64,000 bases of DNA, from assembly GCA_947258405.1 (NCBI GenBank), contig CAMYIE010000004.1, positions 146,151 to 210,150 on the forward strand, in the 5' to 3' direction. Below the pieces are notes generated by a model. It saw nothing but the letters and a program-made list of their open reading frames with translations. It ran no database searches and was not told where the DNA came from. A program made the translations under genes and the position numbers. The stretch is from an uncultured Eudoraea sp. (lineage in GTDB: Bacteria; Bacteroidota; Bacteroidia; Flavobacteriales; Flavobacteriaceae). Position 1 is the first letter of the stretch, and every line of letters begins with the position of its first letter. Of this stretch, positions 45,267 to 54,309 are shown piece by piece.

Positions 45267-46805
45267 TTATTTCTTAATGCTGTTTTTTATATAATCAGAC
45301 AGCCTAAGGGTTAATGCTGTTAAAGTGAGTGTTGGATTGGGTGCAGCAGAAGTTGGATAACATGCTGCCCCCGCAATATACAAATTGGAAATACCGTGGA
45401 CCTGACAATTTGAATCTACAACTCCTTTCTTTGGGTCATCGGCCATTCTGGTTGTGCCCATGTGATGCCAACCTCCATTGGTAGTATCCGGGAAAGTGTC
45501 GTCGGTTTCATCCCTTAAGAATTCATTAAGCCTTATTCTTCCAATTCCCGATATGCCTGCCTGCTGACCAAGAATTTGATAGATTTTCCGCACACTATAT
45601 TTGTCAAGTGGTGTTAGTTCCCAATGAAGATTTACACGGGGTACTCCCAATTCGTCTTTTTCTTTTATAAGGGTGACCCTAGAGTTTGGATTTGGTGCTT
45701 GTTCTATCCTTGTATTAAGTTGGTAAGCGCGCTCAATGTTTCCCTTTTCACCCTTTGCTTTTTTAGCCGCATCTCCCCAATGGGAAAAAGTGTTATCAGC
45801 ACTTTTTCGTGGGTCACTATCCTGCCAGGTTTCCATCCGGGGTTTTTGATGTTTAGCAACACTTAGTGGTTGCAACGAAGCTGTCCCGTTTAGCATCTTT
45901 TCTTTGGTCTGAACCTCTTCAGTAATAGCTAACTCTGCGCTTGCTTTTGTAACACCGTAATCCCATGAATACAGATCAGTGGGAAATGGTTTGGTTAACC
46001 ATAATTCTGCAGAAGCCACTTCCAGATGTTCTTGAAAATATCTTCCCACCAAATCATTATCATTTCCTAAACCATTTGGATTTTGCGAATTGGATGCCAG
46101 TAGCATTCGGGCATTTTGAATAGTACCACAGGCCATGATAAACTTTTTGGCTCTAACGGTGTGGGTTTTTCCTGCATAATTCTTGACTATGATTTCTTTA
46201 ACCTGGGTTACACCATCATTTGTTTTGATGTCTACCGCATTAGCATAGGTATAGAGGTGAATGTTTTTTGAGTTAACTATCTTTTTCTTATACAGGTTCC
46301 CAAATTTAGCCTGACTGTATTGCCACATTTTGTTCCACACGACCTTTGGATCGAACGGGAAGGGGTTTAAGTTTGAAAGTTTGCTATTCCAATATTCGTA
46401 CTCATAATTATAGGGTCCCAATTTTAGTGCACTATTCGCTTTTAAGTAATAAGGATCGAGATCTTTTTTGGTAATTGGCCAACCACTAGATGGGACCCAG
46501 TCCCGCTCTCTGAAATCGATTGGATCTAAGGGGGCGCACATTCCAGCCCAATGACCAGTTGTTCCTCCGAAATAATGAAGACGAGATGATTTCAGGGGGA
46601 AATATTTTTGGCCGGTAGTTTTACCGGCATAAAGTTCCTGTACCTTATCGTCATATTCGAACCCTCCACCTTCAAGCAATATCACTTTATAGGAGGTCTG
46701 CTCCATGTCCAGTGCCATACTGATGCCAGCTGCCCCGGCACCAACAATGCAAATGTCTCCTTTAATAAGGGTATTATTTTCTAGATCTCTGGCGTCTATA
46801 TGCAT
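45267..46805 (-). CDS. GMC-family FAD-dependent oxidoreductase
   Basis: 512 aa, full length for the family. The N-terminal FAD-binding strand reads CIVGAGAAGISMALDM, then the GMC signature HYFGGTTGHWAGMCAPLDP and a C-terminal GGWHHMGTTRMADDP with the two active-site His/Asn region, LYIAGAACYPTSAAPNPTLT. It oxidises an alcohol or sugar. The upstream small subunit (46809) resembles gluconate 2-dehydrogenase subunit 3, with 3 bases between the genes, so this looks like a membrane-linked dehydrogenase without its cytochrome c subunit nearby. Confidence 0.92.
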   Translation of the reverse strand: MHIDARDLENNTLIKGDICIVGAGAAGISMALDMEQTSYKVILLEGGGFEYDDKVQELYAGKTTGQKYFPLKSSRLHYFGGTTGHWAGMCAPLDPIDFRERDWVPSSGWPITKKDLDPYYLKANSALKLGPYNYEYEYWNSKLSNLNPFPFDPKVVWNKMWQYSQAKFGNLYKKKIVNSKNIHLYTYANAVDIKTNDGVTQVKEIIVKNYAGKTHTVRAKKFIMACGTIQNARMLLASNSQNPNGLGNDNDLVGRYFQEHLEVASAELWLTKPFPTDLYSWDYGVTKASAELAITEEVQTKEKMLNGTASLQPLSVAKHQKPRMETWQDSDPRKSADNTFSHWGDAAKKAKGEKGNIERAYQLNTRIEQAPNPNSRVTLIKEKDELGVPRVNLHWELTPLDKYSVRKIYQILGQQAGISGIGRIRLNEFLRDETDDTFPDTTNGGWHHMGTTRMADDPKKGVVDSNCQVHGISNLYIAGAACYPTSAAPNPTLTLTALTLRLSDYIKNSIKK

Positions 46806-46808
46806 GAC

Positions 46809-47192
46809 TTAATTGGTTTGGATTATTGAAAAGAGTGCACACTGGCGCGCCTCTGTTCTCGACAAGATCCAGCCATCAACCATTACGGCATTTCCTTCAT
46901 TATAGTCAGCTTTAATTTTTTGGCGTAAGATTTCATTCGATGTGGTTGATCCTGCTGAAGTACTATTTGATAAGAGTTCTATCAACTTTAACTCACTATT
47001 TTCATCCGGAAATTGTTGGCGGTAGTTTTCACCAATATCAATAATTGCAGGGCTGTCGCAGATGTAAGATAACAACTCTGGTTCGTGCATTAACCAATCT
47101 TTTTCCTGCTTATAAAAATTGTAATACCACGTTGGAATTGCGATGGCCGAAATACCCAGTCCTGCTAACAGAGCAAATTTTCTTCTTTTCAT
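46809..47192 (-). CDS. Small Tat-signal subunit of a GMC dehydrogenase (gluconate 2-DH subunit 3-like)
   Basis: 127 aa. The N-terminus MKRRKFALLAGLG is a twin-arginine-type signal (RR-x-F-A-L) followed by a hydrophobic segment. The mature chain includes KDWLMHEPELLSYICDSPAIIDIGENYRQQFP, like subunit 3 of flavin-dependent gluconate/sorbitol dehydrogenases, which helps export of the FAD subunit. It precedes the GMC gene by 3 bases, so co-export of the pair is the likely role. Confidence 0.8.
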   Translation of the reverse strand: MKRRKFALLAGLGISAIAIPTWYYNFYKQEKDWLMHEPELLSYICDSPAIIDIGENYRQQFPDENSELKLIELLSNSTSAGSTTSNEILRQKIKADYNEGNAVMVDGWILSRTEARQCALFSIIQTN

Positions 47193-47341
47193 CTATGGTG
47201 AGCTTGATTGGTTAGGTTAGATTGTTTCTTAAGTTATGAAATAATTACTTGATCAATTTTTACAATAAACAGTATTTAGAATTTAAAAGAGATTTGTATG
47301 ACTACAATGGTACTGTTCTTTTCAAGTGTTGAAAACATTTA

Positions 47342-47506
47342 TTATTGCTCGCGCCATATATCATCTTGGCCATAACCTACCTTCTCATTAGGTAAAACTA
47401 ATTTATACTCTTTGGAGTAAGCGTCCCAATCTGATTTCAATTCCTCGAGCTTATCTAAGAATATTAATAATCGAGGCCAATAGAGGTGAGGTAGAATTTC
47501 CAAGAA
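47342..47506 (-). pseudogene. Arylsulfatase C-terminal remnant
   Basis: The stop is at 47342-47344 and an in-frame TAG lies just above 47506. The last 38 residues read DKLEELKSDWDAYSKEYKLV then LPNEKVGYGQDDIW, the usual C-terminal helix and tail of S1-type sulfatases. The upstream codons (LPHLYWPRLL) do not look like sulfatase, and no catalytic CxPSR region exists. This is the tail of a deleted gene, beside actaattgctaatcactaat-type repeat sequence. Confidence 0.55.
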
Positions 47507-47608
47507 CTAATTGCTAATCACTAATTTAAAAGAAAATATCCATAGTTGTAGATTCTAGCAGCTTTCTGCGCCATTTAATACCCGTATATTTATTAAAAAT
47601 TGATGATT

Positions 47609-48598
47609 ATGAAAGCAGCAGTCTATTTCGAGCAAGGTCCGGCCGCTGAAGTGCTACAAATACAGGATATTGAGGAGATAATTCCTCTTGAAAACGAAGT
47701 TCAAATTGAAATTTATTATTCAGGCGTGAATCCTGGTGAGGTAAAAAAAAGGGCCGATACTTTTGGTGTTGGAATGCCCTACGATAAGATCATCCCACAT
47801 AGCGATGGTGCTGGTTATGTCCGTAGTATAGGTAGTAATGTAGATAAAAAATGGATTGGTAAAAAGGTGCTCTGTTTTGGAGCTCAGTCATATCGTCAGT
47901 TTGGAACGGCGTCCGAGTATTGCTGTGTGCCGCTTAGTAATGTAGTTGAGATTGCCGAAAATGTAGACCTGAAACAAGCCGCTCAAATGGGGATTCCCGG
48001 GATTACGGCTCATAGATCAATTCATGTAGGTGGTGGTGAGCTTAGACAAGATCGTACTAATCAGCTTGTACTCGTGCAGGGTGGGAGTGGGGCTGTAGGT
48101 CAGTGTGCTATTGCCATGGCTAAGAAATCAGGGGCTATTGTAGTGGCTACAGTACGAAAAGAGGCCGATATGAAAATTGCAATTTCAGCTGGGGCCGATA
48201 AAGTCTATATGGCTGATGATCAACTAAAGAAGAATGTTTTGTCTGCCTATCCTGAAGGTGTAGATCATATCGTAGAAGTTGCATTTGCGGCGAACATAGA
48301 AACTGATCTGGCTATACTAAAACAGGGAGGTTCAATTGCTACATATGCTTCCAATCAGAGTCCGGCGAGCATTCCCTTCTGGCCTTTGGTTTTTTCCAAC
48401 ATATCGATACACTTTCTGGGTAGTGACGATTTTAGTGATACCTCAAAACAAACTGCAGCCAACGATTTGGCAGCAGCATTGGCTGAAGGTTGGCAGGGTC
48501 TTGAAATTGGCAATATTTATGAGCTGCAAGAAATTCATAAAGCACATTTGCACATTGAAAACAAAAAAGTAGGAAGGGCATTGGTAAAGGTCAGATGA
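47609..48598 (+). CDS. Quinone-oxidoreductase-like zinc-independent MDR dehydrogenase
   Basis: 329 aa from ATG at 47609 (MKAAVYFEQG; an ATG at 47603 is also possible). The chain follows the medium-chain reductase layout: substrate half with VNPGEVKKRADTFG, GADKV-type nucleotide binding after GGSGAVGQCAIAMAKKSGAIVVATVR, and a C-terminal lid. No zinc-ligand Cys cluster is seen, which fits NADPH:quinone oxidoreductases (QOR, zeta-crystallin type). It is one of the few plus-strand genes. Confidence 0.9.
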   Translation: MKAAVYFEQGPAAEVLQIQDIEEIIPLENEVQIEIYYSGVNPGEVKKRADTFGVGMPYDKIIPHSDGAGYVRSIGSNVDKKWIGKKVLCFGAQSYRQFGTASEYCCVPLSNVVEIAENVDLKQAAQMGIPGITAHRSIHVGGGELRQDRTNQLVLVQGGSGAVGQCAIAMAKKSGAIVVATVRKEADMKIAISAGADKVYMADDQLKKNVLSAYPEGVDHIVEVAFAANIETDLAILKQGGSIATYASNQSPASIPFWPLVFSNISIHFLGSDDFSDTSKQTAANDLAAALAEGWQGLEIGNIYELQEIHKAHLHIENKKVGRALVKVR

Positions 48599-48647
48599 AT
48601 GATGTTTATCGTCCTGGCACTTGAAGCATGATATATGTTATAGACAG

Positions 48648-49121
48648 CTATTTATCCATATTCTCTTTTGCTATCCTCTTCATTCTCTTCAGGTCGCCAT
48701 TGGCTCTGAATTCATTAACGGCAAAAGGAGTATTTTGAAGAGCTACAAATTTCCATTCGTCGATAATTTTGCTGAAAATGATTAAAGGAACCGCGTCGGG
48801 TTCCGACGGCTTAGACTCCCCGTCCTTTAAGATGGCTCCTGAGGCGTTTACCAAATCAACTTCGGGGCCTAAAAAACGAATTTTGTCAATACTCAAATCC
48901 CAGACAGTGTTGGCGTAAAAATTATTGAAAATCAGGTTATGTCCGAAAGCAATTTCTTCCTTGCCATTGAGTTTTAAACCAAACCAAACTGTGAAATCAG
49001 CATCTTCGGTAAAGGGAGATGCAAATTTTTGAGCATCACCTGTCTTCCAGGCGTCAACTAATATTTTAATTTTATGCTCAATTTTGATCTTTTCTTTTGC
49101 TTCATCGAAGTCTTGAGCCAC
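48648..49121 (-). CDS. SnoaL-like protein with a frameshifted signal peptide
   Basis: 157 aa if it starts at GTG 49121 (VAQDFDEAKEKIKIEHKIKILVDAWKTGDAQK). The core is a SnoaL/DUF4440-like cone ending in ALQNTPFAVNEF. Upstream an ATG at 49166-49168 is followed by six A; with seven A the frame would read MKKTFFVLLLCISIKLVAQDF, a perfect signal peptide fused to this protein. As it stands the ATG frame ends in TAA after 13 codons. The gene is therefore either weakly expressed from GTG, slippage-controlled, or hit by a sequencing or real one-base deletion. Confidence 0.8.
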   Translation of the reverse strand: MAQDFDEAKEKIKIEHKIKILVDAWKTGDAQKFASPFTEDADFTVWFGLKLNGKEEIAFGHNLIFNNFYANTVWDLSIDKIRFLGPEVDLVNASGAILKDGESKPSEPDAVPLIIFSKIIDEWKFVALQNTPFAVNEFRANGDLKRMKRIAKENMDK

Positions 49122-49246
49122 AAGTTTTATAGATATACAAAGAAGTAATACAAAAAATGTTTTTTCATTTTATAATCTTTAAAATTAGTCTTCTTCTCAT
49201 TAAACAAAGTGTTCCCTTTATATGACGTGTCCTACATTAGAAAGGA

Positions 49247-50041
49247 TTAATTCGTAATTTCTTTAAATACCAATTCCCCTATTAGTTTATGGCAACTGGT
49301 CATCGGATGCCATTCATCATACCAGAGGTATTCTTTTGGGTCAGGAAATGTATAAGTTCCCTTCCATGGTTTATTATTGAACTTATTATTTGAAACCAAA
49401 TCGTTCATAAAAGAGTAAATATCCACGAAGTATAATTTTACTTCCGGATGGGATTGTGCCAATCCTGTATCCTGATTGTACAGCATGGTGTATAGTTCTG
49501 CATTGAACCTTTTGGTTAATTTCCGGACTTCAGGAACCAGGGAATGGTAATCTGTATCGGGTCCGTATCCAAGGGATAGGGTAAGGTCAAAATTGTTAAA
49601 AACCACAAAGTGTTTACCGCCTTTTTCAATTAATTTGTTTAGCCCTGTTTTGATATTCCTGACCGAATTGGAGGGGTCATCCTTATTGTCCCAATAGTCG
49701 TTTACCCCAATCCAGACGGTGATCAGTGTTTCCTCTGGATTAGAGATCATATCGTACTTGTCTGCCTGCCAGTTAAAACCAGACCAATCAAAGCCCAGAT
49801 AGTGCCCTTCGTCGGTCCTGGCACCGCCCCAGGCCCGGTTATCGACTTGTTGGCAGTTGATCATTTCGGCAAGATATTCAACCCATACGCGGCCATTGGT
49901 GTCTCTGTTGAATCCATGACCATCTATGTGTCCATTATCGGTAAAACTATCACCAAAGGCGACAATGTTTTTGAAATTTTGAGCGGTTCCATTAGTTGAA
50001 AAAAGGCTAATGACTGTGAAAAGTAGAAGTATGTATTTCAT
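49247..50041 (-). CDS. Secreted SGNH/GDSL lipase-like hydrolase
   Basis: 264 aa with a signal peptide (LLLFTVISLFSTNGTAQ). The GDSL set is clear: VAFGDSFTDNGHID (Ser), the Gly of RAWGGARTDEG, Asn in VWIGVNDYWDN and the Asp-His pair in LWYDEWHPMTSC. The overall layout (FNRDTNGRVWVEYLAEM) resembles thermolabile hemolysin/phospholipase-type GDSL enzymes. It precedes the amidohydrolase gene in the chromosome order, 35 bases downstream of it. Confidence 0.9.
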   Translation of the reverse strand: MKYILLLFTVISLFSTNGTAQNFKNIVAFGDSFTDNGHIDGHGFNRDTNGRVWVEYLAEMINCQQVDNRAWGGARTDEGHYLGFDWSGFNWQADKYDMISNPEETLITVWIGVNDYWDNKDDPSNSVRNIKTGLNKLIEKGGKHFVVFNNFDLTLSLGYGPDTDYHSLVPEVRKLTKRFNAELYTMLYNQDTGLAQSHPEVKLYFVDIYSFMNDLVSNNKFNNKPWKGTYTFPDPKEYLWYDEWHPMTSCHKLIGELVFKEITN

Positions 50042-50076
50042 TGTCGTAGATCTGTAACTTTTGTTTAATGTAGTTT

Positions 50077-51516
50077 TTACTTTTCAATTACTGCCTCCTC
50101 AAGTAATTTATCCAAATAATCTCTGTCCAAGTAGGTGCCATTTCTGATCACTCCAAATATTTTATTTGTATTTGAGATATCCTCAAGGGGATTTGCATTA
50201 AGCAATACTAGGTTCGCAGTCATTTCTGGCATAACCCCTCCATGACTATTGGAGAGCTCAAAATAATTAACTGGATTAATAGTCGCTGTTCTTAAAGCAT
50301 CCGCGTTAGAAAGGCCTGCTTCAACCAATAGCTTTAATTCTTCGTGAATGCTAAAACCTGGTATAACATATGAAACACCGCAATCTGTACCTGCCAGGAT
50401 ATTAACGCCATTGTCCTGTAGATTTTTTGTTATTTTCATGGATGTATTCAAGAGTTCTTTACCACTTTCCCAGGCTTCAGGAGGAAACATCTTCTCTGGA
50501 AAGCTTAACTCTGGATCCCATTGTTGGAGTAAATCATCCGGAACATATTTATTTTGTTCCAGGTTTTTGTACTTCCCACCTTTGCGACTCCAATGTCTAT
50601 CTATAGTTATCAAAGTTGGTGTTACAAAAGTTTCATTTTTGCTTAGAACTTTTGCTAATTCAACAGCTTGCTGTCTATCGTAGGAAGAACTATATTCTCT
50701 ATTTATGGTAAAAAAGGTATTTAGGGCAGCCGGTAAATTGTCAGCCATAAAATACTCTTTGAAGCTAATCATCAAACTGTCTATTTCTTTTTCCTTTGTC
50801 GTCGATGACTTCCAAATACCATTGAGGTGTTCCATGCTTTTTTGCCCAATATCTGCAGCATTTTCGGCAGATATTGCCATCGGCACATGACCTGCAAAAG
50901 GTAATTCTAATTCGTTACATCTTTTTGCTATAGAACGGTATACTTCTTCCGACAGGTCATCATAGACCTTTATAAAGTCGGCCCCTTTGTTATGTAAAGA
51001 GTCGACCAATCGAATTGCTTCTTCGGCCGATTTCGGTTGTAAACTACCTTGTAAAAGCGTGAACGTGCCGTCGATTATGGCCCCAGAGAGATATATTTTG
51101 GGAGCAATCATATTCGAAACTGCCAAAGAGTCTCTTGATTCCAAATCACCCCAAAGGTCTCTAACACTCAATACACCATTAGCAATAAATAGATTTAAAA
51201 ATCCTCTATGTTTTGAAGATGTGGTATAATGGGTATGCATGTCCCATAAGCTGGGAATAACAAATTTTGCAGATCCATCTATAATATTTTGAGATTCAAG
51301 TCTGTCGGATTCAGAAAATGCGGTGACGGATGTTATTTTACCATTTTTAATAGCAACTGACTGAGAATTTATGGTATTATTATTTGCTATATCAACCACA
51401 CTTACATTGGTAATAATTAAATCGCCAGTCAGTTGATTTTCTTTGCAACTATATATGGAAGCGACAAAAATAATTGTCCAAAATCCGTTAAGTAATTTTC
51501 TAATTCGCGGATTCAC
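50077..51516 (-). CDS. Amidohydrolase-family lipoprotein
   Basis: 479 aa starting at GTG (51516); a lipoprotein signal with Cys24 (SIYSC) follows. The amidohydrolase metal site is visible: IPSLWDMHTHYTT (HxH), the Lys region GADFIKVYDDLSEE, AGHVPMAISAENAADIG with a His, and the late Asp in ILAGTDCGV. The family covers imidazolonepropionase-like and dipeptidase-like enzymes, so the substrate is not fixed. Its paralogue in the window is at 58070. Gap of 35 bases to the GDSL gene, so they may be one operon. Confidence 0.87.
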   Translation of the reverse strand: MNPRIRKLLNGFWTIIFVASIYSCKENQLTGDLIITNVSVVDIANNNTINSQSVAIKNGKITSVTAFSESDRLESQNIIDGSAKFVIPSLWDMHTHYTTSSKHRGFLNLFIANGVLSVRDLWGDLESRDSLAVSNMIAPKIYLSGAIIDGTFTLLQGSLQPKSAEEAIRLVDSLHNKGADFIKVYDDLSEEVYRSIAKRCNELELPFAGHVPMAISAENAADIGQKSMEHLNGIWKSSTTKEKEIDSLMISFKEYFMADNLPAALNTFFTINREYSSSYDRQQAVELAKVLSKNETFVTPTLITIDRHWSRKGGKYKNLEQNKYVPDDLLQQWDPELSFPEKMFPPEAWESGKELLNTSMKITKNLQDNGVNILAGTDCGVSYVIPGFSIHEELKLLVEAGLSNADALRTATINPVNYFELSNSHGGVMPEMTANLVLLNANPLEDISNTNKIFGVIRNGTYLDRDYLDKLLEEAVIEK

Positions 51517-51726
51517 TATTGCATAACTTTTGTTTAAGATAAGTTGCGGATCCAGATATTTTTCTGAGACCAGTACAAATTATTCGCCAGTACTAAATAT
51601 ACATATTTACCGAAATATCTGGCTGGAAAATCCAATAGTTGAGATTGCAATAATGAGTGCAGGGATTGTTTTAGAAAGCCTACATTTCGTTTGTACCGAC
51701 CCTCTATGCGGCATATTCATATAGGG

Positions 51727-53193
51727 CTAACCCCCTTGTGCAGCAAGCTTTCTTTCCTCCTCTTCCTGTTCGCGCGACATATCTTCCAGACTTCTGCCTT
51801 TGGTTTCTTTGACAAACTTTCTGACAAAGAAATAGGCTATCAATCCAAACATTGCATAAACGCCATAGGAAACACCTAGCCCTAAATATGTCAACATAAT
51901 GGGGAAGGTCATCGTTATGGTGAAGTTAGATCCCCACTGGGCTATCCCACAAACCGCCAGTGCGGCTCCTCTGTATTGATTTGGAAACATTTCTCCCAGC
52001 ATAACCCACATAACAGGACCCCAGGAGGCTGCAAAAAAGGCTATATACGCATTGGCAGCTATCAAGGCGTAGGTGCCATTGTTACCCTCTAAAATAAGGT
52101 TATTGGCACTATCGAGGGTTGCCGTTCCGAAAAGATAGGCCAATACGCCCAGCATTACGGCCTGCCCTATAGAACCTACCAGCAATAATGGTTTTCTTCC
52201 TACCTTATCTATCAGAACAATAGCCACAATAGTGAAAAATATATTTACACTTCCACTAATGACATTGGTGAGTAAGGCATCGGCCTCTGCAAACCCTGCG
52301 GCCTGCCATAGGGTAGCACCATAATAAAAAATCACATTGATACCTGTAAACTGCTGAAGTATAGCAATACCAATACCCACCCAAACCAGAGGATGAATTT
52401 TGCCGGTATACTTGCTGATGATGTCGGCGAGTTTGGGTCGACTATCCTCTCTAACCGTCGATTTTATATCTGCTACCTTGGCTGTGGCGTCAGAAAGATT
52501 GCTAATTCCGGCAAGTACTTTGATCGCTTTTTCGGATCGGTTTGAAGCCACTAAATAACGTGGTGATTCAGGAATGAAAACCAGCACAACTACAAATATA
52601 GATGCCGGAAGCATTTCAGCCCAAAACATCCATGACCAGGTTTGAAATCCTAACCAAAGCTCTTCTTCAGCTCCACCAGAAAGCCCTACTAGCCAATAAT
52701 TACTCATAAATGCCATAAACAGACCAATTACAATCATGAGTTGTTGTAATGTCGCCAGTCGACCTCTTATTTTCGAAGGGGCAATTTCACTGATATATAG
52801 AGGCGCCAATATACTGGCTGCACCAACAGCCAGCCCACCTATTAATCGATAGATAACAAACTCGAGGGAACCCTGAGAAATACCCGATCCCCAGGCACTG
52901 ATAATAAAAATGATCGCGGCGGCCAACATCATCGGTTTTCTTCCGAACCTGTCGGCCAAAGTACCGGCGAAAAAGGCACCCACTACGCAACCCAGGAGTA
53001 CTGAGGCGACATTAAACCCTGTGCCTGTGGCATCGGAATTAAACGCGCCTTGTAAGGCATCTACAGTACCATTAATCACTCCACTATCGAACCCAAACAA
53101 AAACCCGCCTATCGCGGCAACAAAAGCCAAAAATACGACCTTGGGTAAATTGTAACTTTCTATATGCGTGGATTCCTGTTGTTGATCACTCAT
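51727..53193 (-). CDS. Sugar porter (MFS) transporter
   Basis: 488 aa, 12 membrane helices. The sugar porter motifs are all present: GVINGTVDALQ, GRKPMMLAAAIIF, RLIGGLAVGAASILAPLYISEIAPSKIRG, PESPRYLV, QQFTGINVIFYYG, DKVGRKPLLL and the C-terminal ETKGRSLEDMS. This is a proton-linked hexose or pentose importer of the XylE/GalP type. A charged C-terminus (REQEEEERKLAAQGG) is present. It is a single gene. Confidence 0.95.
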   Translation of the reverse strand: MSDQQQESTHIESYNLPKVVFLAFVAAIGGFLFGFDSGVINGTVDALQGAFNSDATGTGFNVASVLLGCVVGAFFAGTLADRFGRKPMMLAAAIIFIISAWGSGISQGSLEFVIYRLIGGLAVGAASILAPLYISEIAPSKIRGRLATLQQLMIVIGLFMAFMSNYWLVGLSGGAEEELWLGFQTWSWMFWAEMLPASIFVVVLVFIPESPRYLVASNRSEKAIKVLAGISNLSDATAKVADIKSTVREDSRPKLADIISKYTGKIHPLVWVGIGIAILQQFTGINVIFYYGATLWQAAGFAEADALLTNVISGSVNIFFTIVAIVLIDKVGRKPLLLVGSIGQAVMLGVLAYLFGTATLDSANNLILEGNNGTYALIAANAYIAFFAASWGPVMWVMLGEMFPNQYRGAALAVCGIAQWGSNFTITMTFPIMLTYLGLGVSYGVYAMFGLIAYFFVRKFVKETKGRSLEDMSREQEEEERKLAAQGG

Positions 53194-53435
53194 CTCGATT
53201 GGTTATTAGTAAGGGTTTTGGTACCCTCGTTTGGTTTTTTGTTTTCAGTGAGTCGCAGCTCAGTCTCAATTCTAGTTGTGAATATAATAGATTATTTCCT
53301 ATTACCGGGTTCGAAGGAGAATCGGATGGTATTATAAAGGGCAAATTGGAAATCACTCGTTTATAATCAAGTGTACATATATGGTTTCGACATTTATTGG
53401 CCTAAGTGATCTCCACACATGGCTGCAGGCAGAAT

Positions 53436-54002
53436 TTATTGATGATCACTTTTATATTCTTCAAGAACTTTTCTCAATTCAACTCCGGATCCCTTATTAG
53501 TGGATTGAAGTTTATAATTCAATCCATTCTGTGTACAGTATTTTTCAAATTCCTGATACCTTTTAAAATTAAATTCCAGTACTTGATGATAACCGGATAA
53601 AGTATCTATTTTTTGATGCCGTATTTTGCCATCACCAAGAGTGTAGACCATTTTAAATTTCCGACTTTTTCTTTTGAGTGCTATATCGAGATAATTAGTG
53701 TATTCCTCTATGGTAATTACACCGTTATCTTCAGTTTTTATTTCCAATAATTCAATCCTGGAATCCATTTCCTTTCCCCATAGAATTCTTTCTGCTAATT
53801 GCCCTTTGTTCTCTACTTCTATACTGCCATCAACAAAGGTTTCAGTATAGTTTTCATCGACCAGAGTATTTACTTTTTCAACGTCATAGTTGTTTCTGGC
53901 GTTGATATAAGATTTAACAATATCTTCATTTTTTGATGTAAGAGTTTTGGCGGATGAGCAACTGACCACCATCGTTAAAACTAAAAGAAACAGTGATTTC
54001 AT
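53436..54002 (-). CDS. NTF2-like lipoprotein
   Basis: 188 aa from ATG at 54002, the start that opens a lipoprotein signal (MKSLFLLVLTMVVSC). The NTF2-like domain shows DIVKSYINARNNYDVEKVNTLVDENYTETFVDGS and later strands IEEYTNYLDIALKRKSRKF. A C-terminal helical tail (QEFEKYCTQNGLNYKLQ...ELRKVLEEYK) of about 40 residues is extra to the fold. A sequence CAAATTTA at 54024-54031 could be a -7 element (TAAATTTG). Function unknown. Confidence 0.75.
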   Translation of the reverse strand: MKSLFLLVLTMVVSCSSAKTLTSKNEDIVKSYINARNNYDVEKVNTLVDENYTETFVDGSIEVENKGQLAERILWGKEMDSRIELLEIKTEDNGVITIEEYTNYLDIALKRKSRKFKMVYTLGDGKIRHQKIDTLSGYHQVLEFNFKRYQEFEKYCTQNGLNYKLQSTNKGSGVELRKVLEEYKSDHQ

Positions 54003-54309
54003 TAGTGTATTTATCATTTTCAACAAATTTAGATGTAACAGTCCTGGCTGCTCCTGGGCCACTTCAGATCTGGTATGGCAGGACTAAAATAATTTGGACA
54101 GTTGTCATGCGGTAGAATTAATTTATTTTGTTTGCCGATTGACAATTAGCAATCAACAATTTATAATCCATCCTAATTTAGCAAAAATTTTTATTGAAGT
54201 TTTTTGGGAGGGAGAATAAAAGCCTTTGCCGGCAATAGTCGACTCAATATTTAAACTTCAAGTAAACAGGGGATAGTTAAGAATTTGCACTACCCCCGGT
54301 TAAGGGATA

